From assembly GCF_008923205.2 (NCBI RefSeq), contig NZ_WBMS02000034.1, forward strand, positions 1-64,000: a DNA stretch of 64,000 bases. Reading direction: 5' to 3'. Shown in pieces: positions 1-8,800 of the stretch; the first letter of the stretch is position 1; every line of letters begins with the position of its first letter. The position numbers and the translations under genes were made by a program. Under the pieces are notes generated by a model that saw only the letters and a program-made list of their open reading frames with translations, ran no database searches and was not told the origin of the DNA. The stretch comes from Actinomadura physcomitrii. GTDB lineage: Bacteria; Actinomycetota; Actinomycetes; Streptosporangiales; Streptosporangiaceae.

Positions 1-1
1 C

Positions 2-94
2 CTGTGCCGGATCCTCGCTCTCACAGCGGCGATATGGCACAACGACAAGACCGGACAGTCGATCAAGCGGTCACTGACTGCCTATGATCACTGA
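2..94 (+). pseudogene. IS982-type transposase, C-terminal end only
   Basis: The first 30 codons of the window read LCRILALTAAIWHND... and end SLTAYDH before TGA at 92-94. This matches my recollection of the C-terminus of IS982-family transposases in streptomycetes and relatives. The gene runs off the left edge, so whether the full element is intact cannot be told. The sequence just after the stop (about 105-126) may be the element's terminal inverted repeat, because the neighbouring IS110-type reading frame breaks exactly there. Confidence 0.6.
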
Positions 95-115
95 CTGCAA
101 CGACACTCCTTGGAC

Positions 116-340
116 TCATTCATCTAGGAGGGCCAGCATCAGGGCGGCCCCATCGGTACGCATGTCGACCGCCCAGGTCACGGTCTCGGCCAGGCCGATG
201 ACGTCGGCCAGGAGTCTCACCGGCGGGTCCTCGTCATTGGCGACTCTCCGCGACAGTGGCCGGTTTCCGTCGGCGTCGATCACCACCGCGTGGTGGTGGG
301 TCTTGCCGATGTCCACCCCGGCCCACACCTGCTGCTGCAT
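116..340 (-). pseudogene. IS110-type transposase, N-terminal fragment
   Basis: The 74 codons begin MQQQVWAGVDIGKTHHHAVV. This is the DEDD-transposase opening of the IS110 family, with the first catalytic Asp in VDIGK. The fragment continues to MRTDGAALMLALL, where the family would normally carry on for about 300 more residues. Instead the frame runs into DE-stop. The break lies at about 125, next to the end of the IS982-type fragment, so insertion of that element is the simplest cause. The fragment keeps its start codon but cannot make a working transposase. Confidence 0.75.
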
Positions 341-647
341 CGTGCCTCCCCCGATCGGGTCTGATCACGGTTCCCGCAGACGGCTCGCCGGCCAAGTCCC
401 TACGCAGCGACGGTTCGCAATTCTCAATCGGCGGCCGAGTCGTCATGTGGGTACCGGGCGGCCAATCAAGAGCAACCACACCAGCGGCAGACAGGTTCCA
501 GCCACACCCGGTACCCCTGGGGCACCAGCACCGCACTTAGGAGCGAGTGACCCGTGAGCCAGAAGGTAGGGACAGGTTCCGGCCGCCGCCATCATCGACG
601 GCGCGGGGTCGGGGGGAGCCCCGCACCCTTCCAGCCCAGCCACGCGA
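341..647. other. No gene seen; upstream flank of the IS110 fragment
   Basis: This stretch lies upstream of the truncated IS110-type gene and probably includes that element's left end. I see no convincing coding frame, tRNA or repeat in it. The open frames here have no recognisable protein features. Confidence 0.4.
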
Positions 648-883
648 CTACAGGTCCGTGGCGTACCCCTCGATGTAGTAGGACTTGCCGACCTCGGGAG
701 GTGGGCAGTCCAGTACCTCGATGAGCCGCGGCCAGTGCTCGGCCCTGACTGGTTACGAATTCACGAACCACTCATCGTCGCCGTAGTCGAAGAGGTCACG
801 GACCCTGATGAACTGCTCCCGGCTGATGGGGAGGGCGGCACTGGGCTGCTCGTCGCTGTCGTTGAACGAGATCTCCGGGCATG
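648..883 (-). pseudogene. Decayed gene remnant with an in-frame stop
   Basis: Read on the minus strand, the frame gives ISFNDSDEQPSAALPISREQ, then FIRVRDLFDYGDDEWFVNS, a TAA at about 752-754, and continues in the same frame PVRAEHWPRLIEVLDCPPPE to YYIEGYATDL and TAG at 648-650. The composition is protein-like on both sides of the stop, so a single Tyr-to-stop change (TAC to TAA) would explain the break. The N-terminal part upstream of about 883 does not look like protein, so the gene is also truncated. I do not recognise the family with certainty. Confidence 0.5.
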
Positions 884-1421
884 GCGCGATCTTGGCAGTG
901 CTTCGGGCGGTGGTGCGACCCCGGGGCGGCCGGACGGGGCGGAGCCGGCGGACGCGTCGCGATGCGCGGCGCGGCCAGGGGCGGGGCCGCGCCAGCGGCC
1001 CAAGCGCCGCCGCCCCTTGATCCCAAACAGCCCAATTCGGCAAGCCACGATCTGGTCTATGTCCTGTCCCGGGTGATGCTTGAGACCTCTGTCACATCAC
1101 GAGTCTGTCGTTCCTTCCACGCTCCAAGTAGGCCCAACGGAGCGCTCAAGCGGACGGTGGCTGCGTGGCGGGTCGGCCTGCGTACGGCTATGGCTCCGTA
1201 GGAGAACAACGCAGCACGGCTTTCAAGCCGAGGGACATCCAAATCCCAGTCGTGTGTCCGACACCGCCCGGAAGGTCGCGATCAGCAATGTCTCGAACGC
1301 GGTGAGTTGGAGGACAACCAGGCGGTATGCGCAAGCCTGGTGCAGACAGAGCCTGCTTTTCGTGCGGCTCTTACGATCACGGCCATGTGTCTGCAGGCTA
1401 GGTGCGAGGTAGGGTGGGTCC
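884..1421. other. No supported gene; flank of the low-GC island
   Basis: This non-coding or decayed stretch lies between the remnant gene and the ATPase/RloB pair. A plus-strand frame stays open from about 1204 to 1495 but has no start codon or recognisable motif. It overlaps the ATPase start, so I do not call it. Composition drifts towards lower GC as the ATPase gene is approached. Confidence 0.4.
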
Positions 1422-2717
1422 ATGCTGATCAGGTTCGAGGCGAGGAACTATCGCTCCATCTGGGAACCAGTTGAGCTCTCGATGGTTGCGATCGATCTGG
1501 ACCGCGAAGCAGTGCGCCCCGCCCCCCGTCTCGGTGTAAGCCTCCTTCCACTCGCTGCTGTCTACGGACCGAACGCTTCCGGGAAATCTAACGTACTTGC
1601 AGCGCTCTCATGGGTCCGTGATGCAGTCCAGCAATCCCTTCGTTTCTGGGAAGACGAAATTCCGATTGAGCAATTCGCCTTCGGGGAAGGGGGTGCGTCA
1701 TCAAGTGAGTTTGTACTCGAACTTGAAATTAAGGGGATTCGTTTCGAGTATGTTTTGGAAGTAGATCGTGAGCATGTAATCTATGAAGGCCTGTTTCATT
1801 ATCCAGAAAAGAAGCGCAGGCGAATTTTTGAGCGGGAGGAAAATGACCTAAAGTTGCAACGCGGTTTGGGTGAATTGTCCGGAACTCGAGAGTTGCTCAC
1901 TCAAAGGGTTCTTGCGCTTTCAATTGCAAGAAGATTTGAGGAGCGACTTGTTTCTGAATTTACAGAAGCACTTCTTGGCATGCAAATTCTGGGCCATCGT
2001 CCTATCAATCGTATGCAGCAGGGTGTCATAGTCGGATCGCGACCATACATGAGTCGCCCTACATTGCGGTGGTTTGATGACCAACGCAATGATCAGCTGT
2101 CACTGTTCTCCGAAGAGGATATCGAGGATCCAGTCCTAAGGGGACGAAGGCAGGCATTGGCCCTGCTGCGAATGGCAGATCTTGGCATCGAGGACGTGGT
2201 TGTTGATAACCAGGAGATCCGCTACTCCGATTCATCGGAAGTCCGCACAAGGCGCAGGGTTCGCCTAGTACACAAAACAACGGATGAGAGTATTCCGTTC
2301 GATCTCGGCGCCGAATCTGAGGGTACGAGAACTTGGTTCAATCTTATCGGGCCAGTTCTCTCTGCTCTGCAATCGGGATCGGCAGTAATATTCGATGAGT
2401 TGGATGCTAGTTTGCATCCAACTCTGTCAGCGGAGCTGCTTCGGGTTTTCCATAGCCCGACTACCAATCCTCGTGGAGCCCAACTTATCTTCTCTTCTCA
2501 TGACACTAGTCTGCTTAATCATCTAAACCGTGATGAGGTTTGGTTGACCGAGAAGCAAGATGATGGCTCAACTCGATTGGGGGCATTGTCTGATTTTGCA
2601 GGAGAGCGTGTGCGTAAATCTCAGAATCTTGAAAACGCGTATCTTCATGGCCGGTTCGGCGCGCTGCCTCAGGTAGACCAAGTCGATCTACTAAAGGCCC
2701 TAGGGTTGATCGGCTGA
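1422..2717 (+). CDS. AAA15-family ATPase (RloA/AriA-like), putative phage defence
   Basis: This 431-residue protein is an ABC/SMC-type AAA15 ATPase. It starts MLIRFEARNYRSI, the typical opening of this family. The Walker A motif GPNASGKS lies at residues 49-56 and the Walker B stretch VIFDELDASLHP at about 322-333. IFSSHDTSLL follows as the H-loop region. Such ATPases sense or transport signals in defence systems (OLD, PARIS AriA, RloA-like). Its stop overlaps the next start (TGATG), so the pair is co-translated. Codons and base composition are clearly AT-richer than the surrounding genes, which suggests transfer. Assignment to defence is an inference from the partner gene and the IS-rich setting. 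Confidence 0.85.
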   Translation: MLIRFEARNYRSIWEPVELSMVAIDLDREAVRPAPRLGVSLLPLAAVYGPNASGKSNVLAALSWVRDAVQQSLRFWEDEIPIEQFAFGEGGASSSEFVLELEIKGIRFEYVLEVDREHVIYEGLFHYPEKKRRRIFEREENDLKLQRGLGELSGTRELLTQRVLALSIARRFEERLVSEFTEALLGMQILGHRPINRMQQGVIVGSRPYMSRPTLRWFDDQRNDQLSLFSEEDIEDPVLRGRRQALALLRMADLGIEDVVVDNQEIRYSDSSEVRTRRRVRLVHKTTDESIPFDLGAESEGTRTWFNLIGPVLSALQSGSAVIFDELDASLHPTLSAELLRVFHSPTTNPRGAQLIFSSHDTSLLNHLNRDEVWLTEKQDDGSTRLGALSDFAGERVRKSQNLENAYLHGRFGALPQVDQVDLLKALGLIG

Positions 2718-3337
2718 TGGCCGCCCGAGAGCAAAGGAGACGGGGAAGCCGTACTCTTAAGAGGACCACTGAAAAGCGGCCAGAACTTCGCACGGTCGTA
2801 GTCTTCTGCGAAGGCGTTAATTCTGAGCCTGACTATGTTCGTGCCCTGAAGAAGTTGCCAAATGTGGCCTCGAATACTGCTCTCGATCTACAAATTCATC
2901 CCGAGCAAGGCGTGCCCCTCACTTTGGTCCGCAGAGCCCAAGAATATAAGCGTGATCCTGAGGTTGATGAATGCTGGTGCCTCTTTGATGTTGAATGGCC
3001 AAAGCATCATCCCAATCTTCAAGAAGCGATTGATTTAGCGCATGCCAGCGACATAAATCTGGCTATTTCTAACCCCTGCTTCGAAATTTGGCTTATTTTG
3101 CATCATCAAGATCAGGCGTCGTTCATAAATACGGCTCCTGCTGAGCGTCTGTCTCGAAAATTGGATAACCGTCCAGGAAAAAGTATCGATGCGGCGGTCT
3201 ATATGCCGCTACGAAAAGAGGCGGCTCGACGGGCCCGTCTGTTCGATAAGAGACATGATCGAGACGGCACTCAATTTCCCCATGACAATCCGTCGTCGGG
3301 GATGTACAAGTTTCTGCAAGAAATTGAAAAAGAGTGA
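2717..3337 (+). CDS. RloB-like protein, partner of the AAA15 ATPase
   Basis: The 206-residue protein carries the RloB family signatures VVVFCEGVNSEPDY (about residues 28-41), a DxE-like CLFDVEW segment, and ISNPCFEIWLILHH. The conserved Glu and the acidic pair resemble a TOPRIM-type metal site, so a nuclease role is plausible but not shown. RloB genes were named from restriction-modification-linked loci and commonly sit directly behind AAA15 ATPases. The AriA/AriB pair of PARIS has the same logic of ATPase plus TOPRIM effector. The basic N-terminus (REQRRRGSRTLKR) is typical. Like its partner, the gene has low GC compared with its neighbours. Confidence 0.85.
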   Translation: MAAREQRRRGSRTLKRTTEKRPELRTVVVFCEGVNSEPDYVRALKKLPNVASNTALDLQIHPEQGVPLTLVRRAQEYKRDPEVDECWCLFDVEWPKHHPNLQEAIDLAHASDINLAISNPCFEIWLILHHQDQASFINTAPAERLSRKLDNRPGKSIDAAVYMPLRKEAARRARLFDKRHDRDGTQFPHDNPSSGMYKFLQEIEKE

Positions 3338-3431
3338 TGGATGTCGACTGCATCCCCTTGGCCTTTATAGATGATGTAACTCGGATTCCTGTATCCTCTG
3401 AGTGGCTCAAGGTGTGTCTACGGCGAGAATG

Positions 3432-3448
3432 CTCGAATTTCATTCGAG
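3432..3448. terminator. Short hairpin between convergent genes
   Basis: CTCGAAT and ATTCGAG form a perfect 7-bp stem with a 3-base loop. It lies between the RloB-like gene and the convergent flavoprotein gene. There is no clear T-run after it on either strand, so terminator function is only a guess. Confidence 0.25.
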
Positions 3449-3465
3449 AAGGTTCCTGGCATGCT

Positions 3466-4002
3466 TTAGTCAACCCAGTCGAGCACTTGACTCCAAGGAT
3501 AACTATCTAGACGACTGTCGCCGCTTCCGGGAGCATGAGGTTCAAATCCGCCAGACCCGAGGAGAATGCGGATGCCTTCGTCATGAAGGGTGTTGACGCT
3601 GTGTTGGAAGGCGGTGCGCCCCGCTAGCGCGGTGTTGACGAAGGGGAGGACTACTACGGGAATGCCTAGGCCAGGGGCTTCGGCGAGGATGCCGAGGGCG
3701 TAGGTGTCGCTGATTCCTGCGGCCCATTTGTTGATGGTGTTGTAGGTGGCGGGGGCGACGATGATGGCGTCTGCTTTGGGGGAGCGGGGTTCGCCTGGTT
3801 TGCGGTAGTGGCTGCGGACGGGCCGGCTGGTTTGAGTTTCAAGGGCTTCGGCGTCGATGAAGTCCAGGGCTGAGGGTGTGGCGATGATTTGGACGTCCCA
3901 GCCTCGTTGGTGGGCGAGGGTGACGAGTTTTCCGACGTCGCCGGCGGGGCCTGCTGCGCAGACGATGATGTAGAGGACGCGGCGGCGGTCGTCGTCGGTC
4001 AT
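3466..4002 (-). CDS. Flavoprotein (PPC decarboxylase-like)
   Basis: This 178-residue protein belongs to the HFCD-type flavoprotein fold (Pfam Flavoprotein). It opens with a hydrophobic strand and glycine loop, VLYIIVCAAGPAGDVGKLV. KADAIIVAPATYNTINKWAAG is the segment that in homologues cradles the FMN, and a PFVN motif follows. Relatives decarboxylate phosphopantothenoylcysteine or peptidyl cysteines, but here the substrate is unknown. The start overlaps the stop of the upstream XRE gene (ATGA), so the two are translated together, suggesting a regulator-enzyme unit. Confidence 0.75.
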   Translation of the reverse strand: MTDDDRRRVLYIIVCAAGPAGDVGKLVTLAHQRGWDVQIIATPSALDFIDAEALETQTSRPVRSHYRKPGEPRSPKADAIIVAPATYNTINKWAAGISDTYALGILAEAPGLGIPVVVLPFVNTALAGRTAFQHSVNTLHDEGIRILLGSGGFEPHAPGSGDSRLDSYPWSQVLDWVD

Positions 4003-5471
4003 AGGCGCACCCCGATCTCTGTTGTGAACTCCTTGAGCTGCCGCTTGATGCTAGGCGGGGCGGTGGCCATGAGGTCGTCGAGCAGGCGGTGGACGGCGGG
4101 GCGGGCTGAGATCTCCTCGGGCGCGAGCTGGTGTGCGAAGAGCAGGACGTCGTATGCCTTGTCGTGCTTGCCCCATTGGGTGAGCGCGCGGGAGGTGTCG
4201 ACGAGGAGTTTCGCCTTGCGTTCGGTGAGGGGAATGCGGTTGAGGTCGACAGCGCGGGCGTGCTGGATGGCGGCTCCGGCGTCGCCGAGTTGGAGGGCGA
4301 TGTTGACGCGGTGGAGTTGGACGTTGGTAGGGCCGAATGCGGTCCAGCGGTGGTTGTAGTCGCCGCCGAGTTCGCGGCCTGCGGCTTCGGCCTCGTCCAG
4401 GAGGGTGGCTGCGGTGTGGCGGTCGGAGCGTTGGGCGGCGGCGACCGCGCCGCGGAGGAGGAGCGCGCCGTAGACGGACAGGAAGTCAGGGGTTCGCTGG
4501 TCGACGTCGTGATCGATGCGTTCGGCGTAGGTGCTGGCGGTCTTGGTGGCGGCGCCGTGGTGGCCGCCGTTCATCAGGGCGTGGGTGATGATGCGGGCGC
4601 TGGATCCGATGATGGTGAGGTCCTGGCTGCGGCGGCTGGCCTGCATGCTGCGGTCGGCGGCGAGCCAGGCGAGTCCTTCGTGGTCGAGTTTGAGCAGGAT
4701 GCTCGCGGCGACGTGGTGGGCCTCGGCCGACAGCGCTTCGGCCTGAAGGCGGGCGTCTGCGTCGTGGGTGGCGCAGGCGTTGCGCAGGTCCGCCAGCAGG
4801 GCGGGCAGAGAGTTGACAACGGTGGAGTACTGGCAGTTCTGGTAGTCGCGTTTGGCTGCGGCTACGGCGGCGTCCAGGCGGGCGATGCTGAGGGCGACCG
4901 GGGACGGGGCGTCATTGATGGCGGGGTATCCGGCCAGGGCGGCGGCGAAGGCCTCGACGCCTTCCAGCGGTGCGCCGTCGGACGGTAAGTCGGCGAGGAT
5001 GGCGCTGAACACGCCGGCTCCGGCGAGCTTGCCGAAGGTTCTGCGGTGCACGGGGTCCCCTTCCTCGACGTCGGGATCTACGTCCAGGGAACCCAGGAAC
5101 GCGGGCGGAACCAAGTCCGCGAGGGCATCCCGTGGTGTGAAGGCCGTCGCGCCCGTGGTGGCGAGCGCGGAGATGGCGCGCGGGGCCAGACCCAGGGCCA
5201 TGCGGGCGGGATCGGGCATCCGGAGGCCGTCGGCGATGCGCTCGAACACCTCCAGGGTGGTGACCTGGCGGCCGCCCTTCTTCATGATCTCGCTGACCTT
5301 GCCCTGCGACATACCGCAGGCGATCGCGATCTGAGTTTGGCTGGCGCCTGCGTACTGGCGCAGCAGGTGGAAGACGGCTCGGATGTCGCGGGCGGTCAGG
5401 GCTTCGATCATCTGCGGGCGCCGCCACAGTGAGCCGGGGATGATGATGAGGTCTGACGCCCGTCCCGACAT
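3999..5471 (-). CDS. XRE-family regulator with TPR-like C-terminal region
   Basis: This is a roughly 490-residue regulator. A helix-turn-helix of the XRE type (TQIAIACGMSQGKVSEIMKK) lies near residues 45-65, followed by a long Ala-rich helical region resembling TPR repeats. The start chosen is MSGRASDL, preceded by GGGAGGGAGG at good spacing. An earlier Met lies 10 codons upstream. Such HTH-TPR proteins in actinomycetes usually act as local regulators of small accessory clusters. Here the flavoprotein gene overlaps its end, and two small genes diverge from it. No ligand can be named. Confidence 0.8.
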   Translation of the reverse strand: MSGRASDLIIIPGSLWRRPQMIEALTARDIRAVFHLLRQYAGASQTQIAIACGMSQGKVSEIMKKGGRQVTTLEVFERIADGLRMPDPARMALGLAPRAISALATTGATAFTPRDALADLVPPAFLGSLDVDPDVEEGDPVHRRTFGKLAGAGVFSAILADLPSDGAPLEGVEAFAAALAGYPAINDAPSPVALSIARLDAAVAAAKRDYQNCQYSTVVNSLPALLADLRNACATHDADARLQAEALSAEAHHVAASILLKLDHEGLAWLAADRSMQASRRSQDLTIIGSSARIITHALMNGGHHGAATKTASTYAERIDHDVDQRTPDFLSVYGALLLRGAVAAAQRSDRHTAATLLDEAEAAGRELGGDYNHRWTAFGPTNVQLHRVNIALQLGDAGAAIQHARAVDLNRIPLTERKAKLLVDTSRALTQWGKHDKAYDVLLFAHQLAPEEISARPAVHRLLDDLMATAPPSIKRQLKEFTTEIGVRL

Positions 5472-5686
5472 CGGGCCTCCCTCCCTGTAACCGGCAATCA
5501 CTGAGCGTATATCCCGTCGCGGAATACCGCCTGGGAATGGGAGCCGCCGGGGATTTGGCGAATCTTGGTCGGCATGACGCAGCAGCAGGGAACCGGCAAG
5601 CCGGGAAGCCGTTCGTGCGGTGACCGTAGCCGGTTCGGTCGCCTGCCCGTCAGCCGGTCCCGCTTCAACCCTGGGAGTTCTCGGTC

Positions 5687-6061
5687 ATGAACGTGGTCAA
5701 CAGGCGTCCTCTGACAGACACCGCGTGGCGTCCGGCGGCGCTGGCGCTGGTCGACGCATTGAAGCGGCGGGGCCTGGATGCGCAGGTGTGCGGGCATAGT
5801 GCGGTGCGGGTGAACAACCCGGCCGGTGAGCCCGACCCGGATGATCCGCACGGCGCGTTGATGCATCCGGGGATGCGGCAAGAGGTTCTGTGCCGCCGTC
5901 ACGAGGGGGCGTTGTGGTGGCTGTGGGTGTGGTCGGGGCCGACCCGCAAGTCTCCGCCGGAGCTTGAGCCGTTGTGTCCTCTGCTGGAGACCGATACAGC
6001 GGCGGACCGGATCGCGCGAGTGTTGGCGGTCCCGTTCACCGGATCGCCGGACGGCTCGTGA
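5687..6061 (+). CDS. Conserved small protein, unknown function
   Basis: The predicted product has 124 residues and does not match a family I can name. It is rich in Trp near the middle (ALWWLWVWSGP) and Pro/Asp, has no signal peptide or membrane span, and could be a small cytosolic domain. It diverges from the XRE gene and overlaps the next gene by ATGA, so the two small genes form one transcription and translation unit. The regulator next door may control it. Confidence 0.65.
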   Translation: MNVVNRRPLTDTAWRPAALALVDALKRRGLDAQVCGHSAVRVNNPAGEPDPDDPHGALMHPGMRQEVLCRRHEGALWWLWVWSGPTRKSPPELEPLCPLLETDTAADRIARVLAVPFTGSPDGS

Positions 6062-6285
6062 TGGGCGCGATACCGGTGGTGCTGCCGGACGGGCTGAGTG
6101 GACGGCCGGTTGCCGCGCAGATCGAACGCGAGTTCTCCGGCGTGTGGGCCTGGTACGGCGAAGCCACCGGTTCATGGTGGGCGATGGTCCGGCTCGGCGG
6201 TGAGGCTTGTCTTCTAGAGGCGCTCAACCCTGACGAGCTGCGGAACGCGATCGTCCACGCGCGGGGCCGGCCCTGGCCAGGGTGA
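6061..6285 (+). CDS. Small protein of unknown function
   Basis: This 74-residue product starts MGAIPVVLPDGL at the ATG that overlaps the previous stop. It contains a Trp-rich patch (VWAWYGEATGSWWAM) and an acidic helix near the end. No family recognised. The tight overlap with the upstream gene and the shared Trp-rich character suggest that the two products work together. Confidence 0.6.
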   Translation: MGAIPVVLPDGLSGRPVAAQIEREFSGVWAWYGEATGSWWAMVRLGGEACLLEALNPDELRNAIVHARGRPWPG

Positions 6286-6304
6286 TGTGTCCGCTTGGGT
6301 GCGG

Positions 6305-7261
6305 TTAGAAGACCGAGATGTGGACGTGGTCGTAGTGGTTGGCGGTTACGCCGCCGCGGTTCTCCATCATGCGCCAGCCGGGGCTGCGGAGGTCGTAGAT
6401 GCGCTGGCGCCAGATGATGTACTTGATGCCGAGGGCGCTCGCGTGGGCGATGGCGTAGGCGGCGGTGGCGTCGCCGTGGGCCTTGGCGGCGCCGGTGGCC
6501 ATGACACCGCCGGTGGTGACCATGAAGTCGCAGGCGTGGCCGGTGCCGTGGTCCTGCGGGTCGCCGGTGTGGCGGACGCAGCCGATCGTGGGGAAGGGGC
6601 CCTCTTCCTGGTCGATGACGGTCTTGACGTGCGCCATGCGGGCGGTGACGCCGCCCATGCCGACGCTCGGCGACTGCGGCTTGTACTTCTTGACCAGGGC
6701 CTCGATGCGCTTCTTCTGCGACGCGAGGTCCTTGATCTCCTTCTGCAGGTCGGTGATCTTCTGCTGGGCCTGGTCGTGCGCCTTGGCCTGCTCGTCGACG
6801 AGCTTGCCGATCTGCGCGACCTTCGCGGTCTTGTTCTGCGCGAGGTGCTCGATGAGGGTGTAGCCGCTCAGCATGTCGGACGGGTCGCCCGCGGCGAGCA
6901 TGGAGATGGTGGGGCCCTGGCCGTCCGTCATGTACTGGTTGGCGGCCATCTCGGCGACGAGGGAGCGGGCGTCGTTGAGGTCGCCCTGCAGGCTCTCGGA
7001 CTTCTGCAGCGCCTTCTTGGCGGCGTACTGCGCGTCCTTCAGCTTGGCGAGGTCGCCGCCGTAGGCCTTGTCGAGCTTGGTGATCTGGGCGTTCAGCTTG
7101 GCGAACTTGGAGCTGTCGCCGGGGTCGGCCGGCAGGGCGGCGGGCGAGTGCGGCGCGGCGGAGGAGGGGGCGGCGGTGCCGGCCAGGGGGAGGGCGACGG
7201 CGACGAGGGTCAGGGCCGCGCGCCGGATCCGTCTCCGGAGGGTGGAGGTGGGGGACTCCAC
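6305..7261 (-). CDS. Secreted coiled-coil protein with C-terminal ARB_07466-type domain
   Basis: This 318-residue exported protein starts at GTG with AGGAG upstream. An N-terminal signal region (RRRIRRAALTLVAVALPLAG) is followed by a long coiled coil of about 170 residues, rich in Lys/Gln/Ala (LNAQITKLDKAYGGDLAKLK...). The C-terminal globular domain has GHACDFMV and ends NHYDHVHIS. The spaced His/Asp residues resemble the metal-binding set of M15/LAS-type peptidases or of the ARB_07466 domain. The architecture resembles NlpC-type and RipA-like cell-wall proteins, where the coiled coil controls a hydrolase. Activity on peptidoglycan is an inference. Confidence 0.75.
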   Translation of the reverse strand: MESPTSTLRRRIRRAALTLVAVALPLAGTAAPSSAAPHSPAALPADPGDSSKFAKLNAQITKLDKAYGGDLAKLKDAQYAAKKALQKSESLQGDLNDARSLVAEMAANQYMTDGQGPTISMLAAGDPSDMLSGYTLIEHLAQNKTAKVAQIGKLVDEQAKAHDQAQQKITDLQKEIKDLASQKKRIEALVKKYKPQSPSVGMGGVTARMAHVKTVIDQEEGPFPTIGCVRHTGDPQDHGTGHACDFMVTTGGVMATGAAKAHGDATAAYAIAHASALGIKYIIWRQRIYDLRSPGWRMMENRGGVTANHYDHVHISVF

Positions 7262-7386
7262 GTCTGCTCCTCTCCGGCCGGACCCGGGGGCGCCCGGCCG
7301 AACGCCAAGGGACGGTGAGGGGGACCGTCCTAGTCCTCGCCAAGATTAAACGGCTGTGACGGGTGGGGCGGTTCAACCGCCAAGAA

Positions 7387-7413
7387 GCCCGGCTCCCCGT
7401 GGGGGAGCCGGGC
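7387..7413 (-). terminator. Terminator of the S8 protease gene
   Basis: GCCCGGCTCCCC pairs perfectly with GGGGAGCCGGGC (12 bp, 3-base loop) and is followed on the minus strand by TTCTTG. It sits just after the stop of the protease gene, as expected for an intrinsic terminator in a high-GC genome. Confidence 0.75.
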
Positions 7414-7428
7414 CATCCTACGGGAGTG

Positions 7429-8595
<1,167 letters not shown>

Positions 8596-8757
8596 GGCTT
8601 GTCTCCTTCTGCCGGGGGGCCGCGCTCTCGGCGGCCCGTCAGAAGATCGAGGAATTCGATCGAGGGGACACCATAGCGGAACTGTCCCGATATAGACGGA
8701 GAAAATGGACGGGTCGGACGGGGCGTGAAAAGGCCGGAGTCGGCCGTCAACCGGAAG

Positions 8758-8800
8758 GCCCCGCCAGGAGACGCCTCCGATCCGTCAGGGCGGGCGGGGC
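8758..8800 (-). terminator. Inverted repeat after the kinase-like gene
   Basis: GCCCCGCC (8758-8765) and GGCGGGGC (8793-8800) form an 8-bp stem with a 27-base loop directly behind the stop of the kinase-like gene. On the minus strand it is followed by TTCC. The long loop makes it a modest candidate. Confidence 0.4.

Noticed and set aside
1204..1495. Plus-strand open frame reading into the ATPase start
   Set aside because: It has no start codon or recognised motif and overlaps the well-supported ATPase gene.
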